Positions 24,811-34,400 of a stretch of 64,000 nt of DNA are shown piece by piece. Position numbers and translations under genes: made by a program. Below the pieces are notes generated by a model. It was given only the letters and a program-made list of their open reading frames with translations, made no database searches and was not told the origin of the DNA. Origin of the DNA: Ginsengibacter hankyongi. Its GTDB lineage: Bacteria > Bacteroidota > Bacteroidia > Chitinophagales > Chitinophagaceae. Numbering within the stretch: position 1 is the first letter of the stretch; each line of letters begins with the position of its first letter. The stretch lies in NCBI RefSeq assembly GCF_008710285.1, contig NZ_VYQF01000001.1, forward strand, positions 1,745,501 to 1,809,500. Direction: 5' to 3'.

Positions 24811-26901
24811 ATGGCAAAAAGCTATAAAATATTTATATGGAAGAAGGCGCCGTTTCTGCGTTTATTGCTACCCGTTATAACAGGAATTCTTACCGGGTAT
24901 TATTTTAAAGTAGAAATTTATATTCTACTTATTATCGCCATAATTTTATCGCTGGCCTTCCTTACATTTAACCTACTGCCACTTGTATATCGCTTTAGAC
25001 TGCAACCTGTAAATGGAGTTATTATTACAGGCTTTCTCATAAATGCCGGGCTTTTCCTCACATGGAATAAAGATGTCCGCAATCATTCAGATTGGTATGG
25101 TAAAACGTATGACACAAGTTCTTATATTATTGGAACTATAAGTGAGCCGCCGGTTGAAAAGAGTAAATCTTATAAATCATTGGCTAATGTTGAAGCCATT
25201 ATAAAAAAGGATTCTGTTTATCCCGTTACCGGTAAATTGTTGCTTTATTTTTCAAAAGATTCCAGTGCAAAAAAGCTTGTCTATGGAAGCAGGGTGATTA
25301 TAAAGAAAGATTTACAGGAAATAAAAAATTCAGGCAATCCTGCTGCGTTTAACTATAAACGTTATTGTGCCTTCCAACAAATTTTTCATCAGTGTTACCT
25401 TAAACAAACAGATTGGAGCTTATTAAAAAGTGATGACGCCAATACTTTCAGGCAGGCAATTTTTACAACGCAACGGTACATTGTAAATGTGCTGGATGAT
25501 AATATAAAAGGCACCGATGAATCATCACTTGCTAAAGCATTGCTCATAGGTTATAAAGTAGATCTTGATAAAGACCTCGTGCAGGCTTACAGCAATGTAG
25601 GAGTTGTTCATTTAATAGCTATTTCAGGATTGCATCTTGCATTAATCTACGCAATGCTGTTATGGGTGACGGGCAAAATTTCATTTATACAAAAATCAAA
25701 ATTTATCCGGCTCTTCATCATACTATTTTGTTTATGGTTTTTCTCTTTATTAACCGGCGCATCTGCCTCTGTGTTACGCTCTGCAGTAATGTTCACTTTC
25801 ATAGCCACAGGAGCAACTTTTGGTAAAAAAGCGTCCATTTATAATTCATTGGCGTCATCAGCATTTGTATTACTTTGTTATGATCCCTTTATGCTTTGGG
25901 ATGTTGGTTTCCAGCTTTCGTATTGTGCTGTATTGGGTATTGTAATTGCACAGAAGTATGTTTTTAATTGGTTTTATTTTAGTAGTAAATTATTAAATAA
26001 AATATGGAAACTCGCGGCAGTTTCATTAACAGCCCAAATCTTCACTTTGCCGCTGTGCCTCTATTATTTCCACCAGTTTCCTTTACTCTTTTTATTGTCT
26101 AATGTAGTGGCAATTCCACTTTCAACAATTGCATTGTGGGGATGTATTTTTCTTGTAGCTATTTCACCAATACATCTCCTGGCTTTGTATTTCGGAAAAG
26201 CCGTTATGGCTTCAATCTGGTTATTAAATCATGCCGTAATTTTTATTAATGCTATTCCCTTTTCATTGTGGGATGGCATTTCAATAACGGTTACAGAAAC
26301 TATAATTTTATATCTCATAATAAGTTTCTTTCTCTATTGGTTACTCAGAAAAAATAACATCGGTTTTAAACTAGGAATTTATAGTACTCTTCTACTTTCA
26401 GGATTAATTGCTTTAAATAAGTGGAATGCTGCAAAACAAAAAAAATTAATTGTTTACAATGTGCCTTCTCATAAGGCAATTGATTTTATAGAAGGTAATG
26501 CTTACCATTTTTATGGAGATAGCGATCTTGTAGAGGAAGGCTTGCTTCAAAATTTCCATTTAAAGCCGGAACGGATTTCCTTGATGCTTACAAAAGGAGA
26601 TACTTTATCATTATTTCAGCAAAAGAATTTCGTAGGATTTCATGGGAAAAGAATTTTAATGATTGACTCCGCTGTAGATTTTAAACCATTATCAAAAAAA
26701 ATAAATGTTGATTATATTATCATATCAAAAAATCCAAAACTCTTTATGTCCAGTCTGGCAAAGGTTTTCGAATGTGGTGTTTATATTTTCGATGCATCCA
26801 ACCCTCTGTGGAAAATTGAAAAATGGAAAAAAGATTGCGAAGAATTACATTTGCGCTTCCACTCAGTTTCTGAACAGGGTGCATTTGTAACTGATTTATA
26901 A
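24811..26901 (+). CDS. comEC: ComEC/Rec2 family DNA-uptake channel
   Basis: A 696-residue inner-membrane protein of the ComEC/Rec2 family, the channel that takes up single-stranded DNA during natural transformation. Seen: an N-terminal region with two or three membrane helices (LRLLLPVITGILTGYYF) and a DUF4131-like beta part. The family's core is VHLIAISGLHLALIYAMLLWV at about 270-290, and helices of the Competence domain follow, such as WDVGFQLSYCAVLGIV. The C-terminal ~130 residues look like a shrunken metallo-beta-lactamase part, and no HxHxDH motif is visible. It is not proof that the strain is competent. Confidence 0.88.
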   Translation: MAKSYKIFIWKKAPFLRLLLPVITGILTGYYFKVEIYILLIIAIILSLAFLTFNLLPLVYRFRLQPVNGVIITGFLINAGLFLTWNKDVRNHSDWYGKTYDTSSYIIGTISEPPVEKSKSYKSLANVEAIIKKDSVYPVTGKLLLYFSKDSSAKKLVYGSRVIIKKDLQEIKNSGNPAAFNYKRYCAFQQIFHQCYLKQTDWSLLKSDDANTFRQAIFTTQRYIVNVLDDNIKGTDESSLAKALLIGYKVDLDKDLVQAYSNVGVVHLIAISGLHLALIYAMLLWVTGKISFIQKSKFIRLFIILFCLWFFSLLTGASASVLRSAVMFTFIATGATFGKKASIYNSLASSAFVLLCYDPFMLWDVGFQLSYCAVLGIVIAQKYVFNWFYFSSKLLNKIWKLAAVSLTAQIFTLPLCLYYFHQFPLLFLLSNVVAIPLSTIALWGCIFLVAISPIHLLALYFGKAVMASIWLLNHAVIFINAIPFSLWDGISITVTETIILYLIISFFLYWLLRKNNIGFKLGIYSTLLLSGLIALNKWNAAKQKKLIVYNVPSHKAIDFIEGNAYHFYGDSDLVEEGLLQNFHLKPERISLMLTKGDTLSLFQQKNFVGFHGKRILMIDSAVDFKPLSKKINVDYIIISKNPKLFMSSLAKVFECGVYIFDASNPLWKIEKWKKDCEELHLRFHSVSEQGAFVTDL

Positions 26902-26923
26902 AGCTCAATTTCTTTGCCATCTC

Positions 26924-28435
26924 ATGCAAAAAAAAATACAATCCGCTCTCATTTCTGTTTATTATAAAAATGGATTAGAAAAAATTATTCAACTTTTAAA
27001 AGAAAATAATATCACCATTTATACAACCGGTGGCACGCAAAAATTTATAGAAGATGCCGGCGTATCATGTGTGGCTGTTGAATCATTAACCGGCTTTCCT
27101 TCTATACTGGGTGGAAGAGTTAAAACGCTTCATCCATCGGTGTTTGGGGGCATACTTGCCAGGAGAGAAATGGAAAGTGATTTGCAGGAAATGAAGCAAT
27201 ATAATATTCCCGAAATTGATTTGGTAATTGTTGATTTGTATCCTTTTGAAGAAACCGTTAAATCGACCGATGATGAAAAAACAATTATAGAAAAGATAGA
27301 TGTTGGCGGCCCTTCCATGATAAGAGCAGCAGCTAAAAATTTTGCAAACGTTTTGGTTATCGCTGATAAAAATAATTATACCGACCTGGAAAATATTTTA
27401 TCGCAAAAGAATGCTGAAACCTCTTTGGAAGAAAGAAAACAGTTCGCTGCCAAAGCATTTGATGTTTGCTCCGGATACGATATGGCCATTTCAAATTATT
27501 TTAATAAAACTGATTTTTTAAACCCATTTGTTGCTGATAAAAAAGTATTGCGCTATGGCGAAAATCCGCATCAGCAGGCATCTTTTGCGGGAAATCTTGA
27601 CGAGGTTTTTGAACAATTACATGGCAAAGAACTTTCGTATAATAACCTTGTAGACGTAGATGCAGCTATACAATTAATGAATGAATTCAATAGCAGTACA
27701 ATAACTTTTGCAATTATTAAGCATACGAATGTTTGCGGTATTGCACAAAGCGTAAATGTAAATGAAGCTTTCAATGCGGCATTGTCCGGCGACCCCGAGA
27801 GCGCTTTTGGAGGCGTACTCATTGCTAATGCATCTATTGATAAAACAACCGCAGATACTTTAAACAGTTTATTTTTTGAAGTTTTAATTGCTCCTAGTTT
27901 TGATGCTGATGCTTTGGAGATTCTTCAATCAAAAAAGAACAGGATTCTCTTAAAGACAAAAAATTCTGTTCAACAAAAACAAATGTCAAAAACTGTTTTA
28001 AACGGAATTTTGTCACAGGATTTTGATAAAGGAAATTTTGCGGAATGGAAAGAAGAAGGTGGCAGAAATTCTTCACCAGAAGAAAAGGATAATTTAATAT
28101 TTGCCAACCTTGTTTGCAAACATTTAAAAAGTAATGCTATTGCAATTATAAAAGATAAACAATTGATAGGAAAAGGTTGTGGTCAAACATCGCGGGTAGA
28201 CGCTTTACGGCAGGCAATTGCAAAAGCCACGCAATTCAATTTTGATTTGAAAGATTCTGTAGTTGCAAGTGATGCTTTTTTCCCTTTTGATGATTGTGTA
28301 AAAATTGCACATGAAGCCGGCGTGACTGCGTTTATTCAACCTGGTGGCTCAATAAGAGACAAAGATTCTATTGAATATTGCAAAGCAAATAATTTGGTAA
28401 TGGTGATAACCGGGTTAAGGCATTTTAAGCATTGA
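26924..28435 (+). CDS. purH: Bifunctional AICAR transformylase/IMP cyclohydrolase
   Basis: A 503-residue bifunctional enzyme that makes the last two steps of IMP synthesis: formylation of AICAR and ring closure to IMP. Seen: the IMP cyclohydrolase part at the N-terminus with YTTGGTQKFIEDAG, GGRVKTLHPSVFGGILARR and IDVGGPSMIRAAAKN. The AICAR transformylase part has RYGENPHQQASF, the KHTNVCGIA motif, SDAFFPFDDCV and FIQPGGSIRDKD. The length matches the family (~510). It is co-directional with comEC, 22 nt apart, and may share a transcript. purD is at the left edge but is not linked to it. Confidence 0.97.
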   Translation: MQKKIQSALISVYYKNGLEKIIQLLKENNITIYTTGGTQKFIEDAGVSCVAVESLTGFPSILGGRVKTLHPSVFGGILARREMESDLQEMKQYNIPEIDLVIVDLYPFEETVKSTDDEKTIIEKIDVGGPSMIRAAAKNFANVLVIADKNNYTDLENILSQKNAETSLEERKQFAAKAFDVCSGYDMAISNYFNKTDFLNPFVADKKVLRYGENPHQQASFAGNLDEVFEQLHGKELSYNNLVDVDAAIQLMNEFNSSTITFAIIKHTNVCGIAQSVNVNEAFNAALSGDPESAFGGVLIANASIDKTTADTLNSLFFEVLIAPSFDADALEILQSKKNRILLKTKNSVQQKQMSKTVLNGILSQDFDKGNFAEWKEEGGRNSSPEEKDNLIFANLVCKHLKSNAIAIIKDKQLIGKGCGQTSRVDALRQAIAKATQFNFDLKDSVVASDAFFPFDDCVKIAHEAGVTAFIQPGGSIRDKDSIEYCKANNLVMVITGLRHFKH

Positions 28436-28478
28436 TAACATCACCATAACCCCTTTCCATAGGAGAGAACAAAAATAA

Positions 28479-29861
28479 TTACTCAACATTTTTTAATCTC
28501 TCCTTCCACATTTCATTAAAAGTTTTTTTACTGAAATGTAAATCGGAACGTTCTTTATTCCAGCCTTTAAATAATTTATTAACTACTGTTGATTTTAGAT
28601 TTCCATTACCCATATTCATGAAGCCTCTTCTAAGAGACGATATTCTCCAAAGTTTCCATGCTGTCTTTTCGGGAAACCCTGCTAATCCTTCATCCACACT
28701 TTCTTTGCGGTTTTCCAATAATAATTCATGAAGGTTAATTTTTACAGCACAAACTTCTGTGCAGTTTCCGCATAAAGAAGACGCAAAACTCAGATGTTTA
28801 TATTCACTCATTCCCTGCAAATGCGGCGTAATAACGCTTCCAATCGGGCCGCTGTAAGTGACGCCATAACTATGTCCGCCAATATTTTTATAGACCGGGC
28901 ATGCATTAAGGCATGCGCCGCATCTTATGCAATAAAGGCTTTCACGCTGCTTTGGATTCGCTAAAATAGTTGAACGGTTATTGTCTAATAATATCACATA
29001 CATTTCTTCAGGCCCGTCGCTTTCACCTGCTTGTTTGGGTCCTAAAACAATACTGCTGTAAACCGTAACTTTTTGGCCGGTTCCATAAGTTGCCAATAAA
29101 GGCCACATCAATGCAAGGTCAGTAAGGGATGGAATAACTTTTTCAATTCCAACAATGGCAATATGTGTTTTTGGCCAGGCGGTGCTAAGTCTTCCGTTCC
29201 CTTCATTTTCAGTAATGGCAATAGCGCCAATATCGCTGATGATAAAATTAGCTCCTGTAATTCCGATCTCAGCCTGAAGGTATTTCTCTCTTAATTTGTC
29301 ACGGGCTACTAACGTTAATTCTTCCGGCGAAAGTTTAGAAGAAGTTCCCAATTTATCAGCAAAAAGCTTTGCGACATCTTCCTTGCTTTTATGCATTGCC
29401 GGTGTTACAATATGATACGGAGGTTCGCCGTCCAATTGCTGAATGTATTCCCCTAAATCGGTTTCTACACTTTCAATATTATTTTTTTCAAGAAAATGAT
29501 TCAAATGAATTTCTTCAGTAACCATGCTCTTGCTCTTAACAATCGTCTTGCAGTTTTTTTCTTTACAAATATTTAAAACTTCGTCTAAGGCTTCCTGTGA
29601 GTTTTGTGCCCAGATAACTTTGCCGCCACGTTTTGTAAAATTCAATTCGAACTCCTCTAATTGCTGGTCAAGCGTTTCAAGTGCCCGCCATTTTATATTT
29701 TTTGCCCGCTCTCTTACAAGGTCTGTATTATCAAACTGGCTTTTGCCTTGTGGAACAACGGCATTATACTTTCCAATATTGAAATTTATTTTTTGCCTGT
29801 GTTCAAGGTCTGCGCTCTTAACAGTGCTTTTTGCTTTAAAGGTTGAAGATGATTCACTCAT
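28479..29861 (-). CDS. lutB: L-lactate utilization iron-sulfur protein LutB
   Basis: A 460-residue protein with a DUF162 domain and paired [4Fe-4S] motifs. Seen: CIRCGACLNACPVY at about residues 305-318 and CGNCTEVCAV at about 355-364. Also seen are GITGANFIISDIGAIAITENEGN and GPKQAGESDGPEEMYVILLDN. In the Lut system LutB passes electrons from lactate with LutA and LutC, neither of which is nearby. I chose the ATG at 29861, which overlaps the upstream gene by 8 bases (ATGAGTGA); a further in-frame ATG lies at 29891. The overlap suggests it is translated with the toxin-like gene upstream. Confidence 0.88.
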   Translation of the reverse strand: MSESSSTFKAKSTVKSADLEHRQKINFNIGKYNAVVPQGKSQFDNTDLVRERAKNIKWRALETLDQQLEEFELNFTKRGGKVIWAQNSQEALDEVLNICKEKNCKTIVKSKSMVTEEIHLNHFLEKNNIESVETDLGEYIQQLDGEPPYHIVTPAMHKSKEDVAKLFADKLGTSSKLSPEELTLVARDKLREKYLQAEIGITGANFIISDIGAIAITENEGNGRLSTAWPKTHIAIVGIEKVIPSLTDLALMWPLLATYGTGQKVTVYSSIVLGPKQAGESDGPEEMYVILLDNNRSTILANPKQRESLYCIRCGACLNACPVYKNIGGHSYGVTYSGPIGSVITPHLQGMSEYKHLSFASSLCGNCTEVCAVKINLHELLLENRKESVDEGLAGFPEKTAWKLWRISSLRRGFMNMGNGNLKSTVVNKLFKGWNKERSDLHFSKKTFNEMWKERLKNVE

Positions 29862-30228
29862 TTGTATAATTTCTGATTCTAAGTTTACCATTTTGATAAA
29901 CAGAAAAATGATTTTGAATTTGTGCTAAATAATCAGGTAAAATATTTTGAATCGCGGATAATTTTTCCTCAGAGACTGCATCATCTAATCTTAATAGTAA
30001 AATTCCTTTGTGGGGTAAATGAGTTTTAAATACAAGCTCGCCAAAATCTTTATCCATTGTTATAATAATAGCATCCTCTTTATTTGCCATTTGTATTATG
30101 TCATAATCAGTCATTTCAGGGTTTACTTTGGAGATTGCAATAATATTATATCCTTGCTGAGAGAGCCATTCCTCAATTACTCTCCCAACCCCAACATCAA
30201 TTACAATAGTGAAAGTTTGCATAATCAT
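29854..30228 (-). CDS. DUF5615 PIN-like protein, likely toxin of a TA pair
   Basis: A 124-residue protein of the DUF5615 (PIN-like) group. Seen: FTIVIDVGVGRVIEEWLSQQG at the N-terminus, where the first catalytic Asp is kept but the usual DENLP has become DVGVG. Next comes DYDIIQMANKEDAIIITMDKDFGELVF, the family's second acidic site. DUF5615 proteins are usually paired with DUF433 antitoxins and are suspected RNases, though activity is mostly unproven. It overlaps the DUF433 gene by 4 bases (ATGA), and its end overlaps lutB. Loss of the E and N in the first motif might weaken catalysis. Confidence 0.82.
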   Translation of the reverse strand: MIMQTFTIVIDVGVGRVIEEWLSQQGYNIIAISKVNPEMTDYDIIQMANKEDAIIITMDKDFGELVFKTHLPHKGILLLRLDDAVSEEKLSAIQNILPDYLAQIQNHFSVYQNGKLRIRNYTNE

Positions 30229-30452
30229 GCTCTTTCAACATCATGAGAAATCATGTTAGCTGCGTAGACAAGACATGCTTTTATATCATCATCTTCCAGC
30301 AATGGGAATTCTTCAAGTATATCTTCATGCGAAATTCCCCTTGCAAGCATTTTTAAAATTTGCTCAACAGAAATACGCATTCCTCTTATAACAGGCTTAC
30401 CCGTAAGAATAGCAGGATTATTTGTAATTCTATTTAATAACGTTGTTTCCAT
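30225..30452 (-). CDS. DUF433 protein, likely antitoxin of a TA pair
   Basis: A 75-residue DUF433 protein. Seen: NPAILTGKPVIRGMRISVEQIL, the family's helix-turn-helix-like core, then LARGISHEDILEEFPLLEDDDIKACLVYAA. I start it at 30452 (METTLLNRI) rather than the frame's first ATG at 30473, because the family begins near here. It lies 35 nt after kbl's stop and overlaps the PIN-like gene by 4 bases, so the order is antitoxin then toxin. DUF433 proteins are thought to bind DNA and neutralise the partner. Confidence 0.85.
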   Translation of the reverse strand: METTLLNRITNNPAILTGKPVIRGMRISVEQILKMLARGISHEDILEEFPLLEDDDIKACLVYAANMISHDVERA

Positions 30453-30487
30453 GAATATAAAGTTATAAAACAAAATTTTGTTTTCTT

Positions 30488-31675
30488 TTATTTCAACACT
30501 CCCAGCTCTTTCCCCACTTTCGTAAATGCTTCAATAGCTTTATCAAGATGTTTTTGCTTATGTGCCGCACTCAATTGCACTCTTATTCTTGCCTGGCCTT
30601 TGGCAACTACCGGAAAGAAAAAGCCAATCACATAAATTCCTTCTTCTAAAAGTTTTGCAGCAAAGTTTTGCGCTACCACCGCATCGTATAACATGATAGG
30701 CACAATAGGATGCTCGCCTGGTTTTATGTCAAATCCCGCTTTGGTCATTTTTCTTCTAAAATATTTTGTATTTTTTTCCAGCTTATCTCTAAGTTTAGTC
30801 GTTTCGCTTAGCATATCAAATACAGCAATAGATGCACCCACAATACTTGGAGCAAGGCTATTACTAAATAAATAAGGGCGGCTTCGCTGGCGAAGCATTT
30901 CAATAATTTCTTTTCTGCCTGTTGTAAAACCTCCACTTGCGCCTCCCAAAGCTTTTCCAAAGGTTCCCGTTATAATATCAATTCTTCCCATCACGCCACG
31001 ATATTCGTGAGATCCTCTGCCTGTTTTCCCCAAAAAACCTGTTGAATGGCATTCATCAATCATTACAATAGCATTATATTTATCAGCAAGATCACAAATT
31101 TTATCAAGCTGTGCAATCGTTCCATCCATGCTGAAGGAGCCATCCGTAACGACTATACGGCTGCGCAAGTGTTGTGTCTGTTTTAATTTACTTTCAAGAT
31201 CATCCATGTTATTATGCTCATAACGGTAGCGCTGTGCTTTGCATAAACGCACTCCATCAATGATACTTGCATGATTTAATGCATCAGAAATAATTGCATC
31301 TTCTTCACCAAATAACGGTTCAAAAACACCACCGTTTGCATCAAAACATGCAGCATATAAAATAGTATCCTCTGTTCCTAAAAAATCGGCGACCTTTTTT
31401 TCAAGTTCTTTATGAATATCCTGTGTGCCGCAAATAAAACGAACGCTGCTCAGTCCATATCCACGCTCATCAATATACTTTTTTGCAGCCTTTATAACCT
31501 TGGGGTGTGAGGATAATCCCAAATAATTATTGGCACAAAAGTTTAAAACTGTCTTTCCGCCCACTTCAATCTCTGCCCCCTGAGCGCTGGTAATAATTCT
31601 TTCTGTTTTATACAATCCGGCCGTTCTAATGGCTTCAAGTTCTTCTCCAATTCTTTTTGCAAAATTTTCATTCAT
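30488..31675 (-). CDS. kbl: Glycine C-acetyltransferase (2-amino-3-ketobutyrate CoA ligase)
   Basis: A 395-residue PLP enzyme that with CoA splits 2-amino-3-ketobutyrate to glycine and acetyl-CoA in threonine catabolism. Seen: [60 protein letters not shown], the PLP Lys in [13 protein letters not shown], and [15 protein letters not shown]. These run in the same order as E. coli Kbl (398 aa). The start at 31675 ([14 protein letters not shown]) is set by a TAnnTTTG box 19 nt further upstream; the first ATG at 31696 would overlap that box. It leads the kbl, DUF433, DUF5615, lutB unit. Confidence 0.95.
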   Translation of the reverse strand: MNENFAKRIGEELEAIRTAGLYKTERIITSAQGAEIEVGGKTVLNFCANNYLGLSSHPKVIKAAKKYIDERGYGLSSVRFICGTQDIHKELEKKVADFLGTEDTILYAACFDANGGVFEPLFGEEDAIISDALNHASIIDGVRLCKAQRYRYEHNNMDDLESKLKQTQHLRSRIVVTDGSFSMDGTIAQLDKICDLADKYNAIVMIDECHSTGFLGKTGRGSHEYRGVMGRIDIITGTFGKALGGASGGFTTGRKEIIEMLRQRSRPYLFSNSLAPSIVGASIAVFDMLSETTKLRDKLEKNTKYFRRKMTKAGFDIKPGEHPIVPIMLYDAVVAQNFAAKLLEEGIYVIGFFFPVVAKGQARIRVQLSAAHKQKHLDKAIEAFTKVGKELGVLK

Positions 31676-31693
31676 ACATTTTAGTTTCTTGTG

Positions 31694-31701
31694 CAAACCT
31701 A
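31694..31701 (-). promoter_or_regulatory. Bacteroidota -7 box for kbl (TAGGTTTG)
   Basis: A TAnnTTTG match on the minus strand, 18 nt before the kbl start at 31675 and overlapping the alternative ATG at 31696. It probably drives kbl and the three genes downstream. Confidence 0.6.
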
Positions 31702-31823
31702 CACGAAAACATTAAATTTTAGTTTTGCATAAAATGAAAAAACTGAAATTGTAACTTTTTGTATTCAACTTCGTATTACTGTCAAACAAAGGGAAGCGAT
31801 CAAAAAAATTACCAATTGAGTGT

Positions 31824-32309
31824 ATGACTGAGAAAGAATATAATAAATGTGTAAACCTTTATGCTGATAATGTTTACCGTTTTATTGTAAAAAATCTGCG
31901 ACATGAAGAAAATGCCAAAGATGTGGTTCAGTCTGCATTTGAAAAATTGTGGATTAACCGCGAAACAGTGGAAACTGAACGTAGTAAATCGTATTTGTTT
32001 ACAGTAGCTTATCATCAAATGATTGATCATATAAGAAAAAATAAAAGAATAAAATTGCAGGAAGATTTTTCTGCTGAAACAAAAATGACCCATCAACCTC
32101 ATCATAATATAAACAAGATTTTAAATGAAGCCTTGCAAAGATTAAGCGAAACGCAACGAAGCCTTGTATTATTAAAAGATTATGAGGGTTATTCTTATGA
32201 CGAAATTGCAAAAATTACCTCGTTAAGCGAAAGCCAGGTAAAAGTGTACCTGCATCGTGCAAGGATTCAGCTTAAAACGTATTTGGTAAAACCTGAAAAT
32301 GTGATATAA
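31824..32309 (+). CDS. ECF-type RNA polymerase sigma factor
   Basis: A 161-residue sigma-70 family factor. Seen: the sigma2 part with NLYADNVYRFIVKNL and NAKDVVQSAFEKLWINRE, and the sigma4 part with LVLLKDYEGYSYDEIAKIT and SESQVKVYLHRARIQLK. The size, and the absence of other sigma regions, fit the ECF class. It is followed one base later by an anti-sigma-like gene and then a beta-barrel gene, an operon layout of the kind in which the anti-sigma factor holds the sigma until a signal arrives. The signal is not evident. Confidence 0.9.
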   Translation: MTEKEYNKCVNLYADNVYRFIVKNLRHEENAKDVVQSAFEKLWINRETVETERSKSYLFTVAYHQMIDHIRKNKRIKLQEDFSAETKMTHQPHHNINKILNEALQRLSETQRSLVLLKDYEGYSYDEIAKITSLSESQVKVYLHRARIQLKTYLVKPENVI

Positions 32310-32310
32310 G

Positions 32311-33438
32311 ATGGACATCAACAGAAATAATTACGAAGAATATTTTTTACTGTATGCCGATAATGAATTGACCGATTCTGAAAAAGCTGAAGTATTAATG
32401 TTCGTTAAGCAGCATAAGGATCTTGAAGAAGAATTCAGGATGATACATCATACTATTTCGAAACCTGATGCAAGTGTGCAGTTAACTGATAAATCTTTTT
32501 TATTTAGAAATGACCTCGAAGCTTTTATTAATAAAAAAAATTATGAAGAAGTTTTTGTTTTATATCACGATAATGAATTGATAGAAAAAGAAAAACTGGA
32601 AACAGAAGAATTTTTATCTCATCATAAAGAATTAAAAGATGAGTTTGATTTAATTGGACTTGCAAGGCTTACCCCCGAAAGTTCTGTTGTTTTTCCTAAT
32701 AAAAAGGTTTTATATAAAAAAGAAAAATCAGGGAAGGTTGTTCCGCTAATGTTTTGGAGAATGCTTGCTGCAGCTGTTTTCATTGGTTTCGGATTATGGA
32801 TTACCAATTTATTTTTTTATAAACCTGGTAAATCGAATGTGCCAACTGCACATTCTATTCCTGCAAAAAATTCATCACCAATAATTGAAAAAAATATTCT
32901 TCCTGAGAAAAAAACAAACGAAGTTGTTGCCCGATCTCCAGTGGCTTCTGATAAAAATCCGGGAAAAGAAACAAATGATCAACAGGAGAAGAAATCAAAA
33001 GCTTTATATCAAAAAAATGATAACGCTGTTGCAAAAACTGTTGCCGACAAACAAAAACCAAAAGAAGAAAATATCAGCAATCAGCTTCCTGAAAAAATAA
33101 ATGATGCAATTGTTTTCAATGATAATGTCAATAATTTATCCAAAGAGGAACCTTCATCTTTAACTAAAATTGATCCATCAAAAGAATTGGTTTCAGTACA
33201 AAATGAAGTTCCGGATGATAACGAAAAATCATCACCTGTATCGTATGCAAGAAACGCTTCCTATGTTCCCGATGCAGATAATAATAATGAAAACTATGTA
33301 TTTTATGATGTTACAGCCGAGAAATTTAAAAAAACTAAAATAGGCGGCTTCTTAAAAAAAGTAAAACGTGTTGTGGAAAGAAGTAATCCAATCACACGCC
33401 TTTTATCAGGAGATGACCACCAGGTTGTGTCTAACTAA
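32311..33438 (+). CDS. Anti-sigma-factor-like membrane protein with duplicated N-terminus
   Basis: A 375-residue protein. The N-terminal cytoplasmic part has two copies of a ~40-residue helical unit: NNYEEYFLLYADNELTDSEK... (about residues 6-46) and KNYEEVFVLYHDNELIEKEK... (about 75-114). Both share the N(Y)EE.F.LY.DNEL core. No zinc-finger Cys/His is seen in them. One membrane helix follows at about 148-168 (MFWRMLAAAVFIGFGLWITNLFF), then a long periplasmic Lys/Asn/Glu-rich region, probably disordered. Position after the sigma gene makes an anti-sigma role likely (inference). Confidence 0.72.
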   Translation: MDINRNNYEEYFLLYADNELTDSEKAEVLMFVKQHKDLEEEFRMIHHTISKPDASVQLTDKSFLFRNDLEAFINKKNYEEVFVLYHDNELIEKEKLETEEFLSHHKELKDEFDLIGLARLTPESSVVFPNKKVLYKKEKSGKVVPLMFWRMLAAAVFIGFGLWITNLFFYKPGKSNVPTAHSIPAKNSSPIIEKNILPEKKTNEVVARSPVASDKNPGKETNDQQEKKSKALYQKNDNAVAKTVADKQKPKEENISNQLPEKINDAIVFNDNVNNLSKEEPSSLTKIDPSKELVSVQNEVPDDNEKSSPVSYARNASYVPDADNNNENYVFYDVTAEKFKKTKIGGFLKKVKRVVERSNPITRLLSGDDHQVVSN

Positions 33439-33470
33439 ACAAAAAAATTCAGACTAATAAATATTAAAAA

Positions 33471-34346
33471 ATGAAAAAGACAGCTTTAGGTTTTATGGGG
33501 ATGCTATTTGCCATCACTTCCATGGCGCAAACAGATTCAATACAGGTGCAAAGAAAAAGTGATACCATACGTATTGGAGGCATGATCATTTTAAAGAAAG
33601 GCGAGCCTAACGATAAAAGGCGTGTGACCGTAACTGTTGGGAACACCCGGCACGAAAAAAAATCAAACATTAGCACGGCTTCCTGGATTATTGATTTGGG
33701 ATTTGCAAACTGGACAGACAAAACTAATTACGCAACTGCAACAGCGGATGGCTACCTGGTAAACAGGCCTGGCTCCCCGACATTAGCTGAAAATGATTTT
33801 AAATTAAAAACAATAAAATCAGTTAATGTAAACATTTGGTTTTTTATGCAAAGGCTTAATTTAATAAAGCATTACGTGAATCTGAAATACGGGCTGGGAC
33901 TGGAAATGAATAATTATCGTTTTAAATCTGCCGTAAGCCTTGATGAAAGTGGAACGAATCCATTTACGCTGCAGGATATTAATCATTCGTTTATATTCCG
34001 CGATTCAATAAAATTTTCAAAAAATAAATTGGCTGCAGACTATGTTACCATTCCGTTTATGTTAAACTTCAGGACTAATCCAAATTATACTAACAAGGGG
34101 CTGAGTTTTAGTGCAGGAGTAAGTGTAGGATATTTATATAACAGCCGCAATAAACAAATAAGCAGCGAACGTGGCAAACTTAAAAACCATGGAGATTATG
34201 ATCTTGAAAAATGGAAGTTCTCTTACATAGCAGAGCTGGGGCTTGGGCCTGCACATTTATATGGTTCTTATAGTCCAAATTCTATTTTTCAAAAAAGATT
34301 GAATTTTATGCCCTATAACATTGGTATAAGACTAAGCAACTGGTAA
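33471..34346 (+). CDS. Outer-membrane beta-barrel protein (PorT-like)
   Basis: A 291-residue protein with a cleaved signal (MKKTALGFMGMLFAITSMAQ). The body has alternating strands ending in aromatic residues, e.g. NVNIWFFMQRLNLIKHYVNLKYGLGLEM, YVTIPFMLNFRTNP, GLSFSAGVSVGYLYN and YIAELGLGPAHLYGSY. It ends IGIRLSNW, close to a typical OM C-terminus. This fits a small outer-membrane barrel of the kind named PorT-like in this phylum. It is the third gene after the ECF sigma and anti-sigma genes, so it is probably the regulated target, and a terminator follows. Confidence 0.75.
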   Translation: MKKTALGFMGMLFAITSMAQTDSIQVQRKSDTIRIGGMIILKKGEPNDKRRVTVTVGNTRHEKKSNISTASWIIDLGFANWTDKTNYATATADGYLVNRPGSPTLAENDFKLKTIKSVNVNIWFFMQRLNLIKHYVNLKYGLGLEMNNYRFKSAVSLDESGTNPFTLQDINHSFIFRDSIKFSKNKLAADYVTIPFMLNFRTNPNYTNKGLSFSAGVSVGYLYNSRNKQISSERGKLKNHGDYDLEKWKFSYIAELGLGPAHLYGSYSPNSIFQKRLNFMPYNIGIRLSNW

Positions 34347-34365
34347 TTTTAAAAGGAAATGTTTT

Positions 34366-34400
34366 AATAAAGCCGGTTTTAAAAAAAAGACCGGTTTTTT
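34366..34400 (+). terminator. Intrinsic terminator after the barrel gene
   Basis: The stem aaagccggt/accggtttt (around 34369-34377 and 34390-34398, with one G-U pair) has a poly-A loop and ends in T6. It overlaps the stop codon of the carB C-terminal gene on the other strand. Confidence 0.8.
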
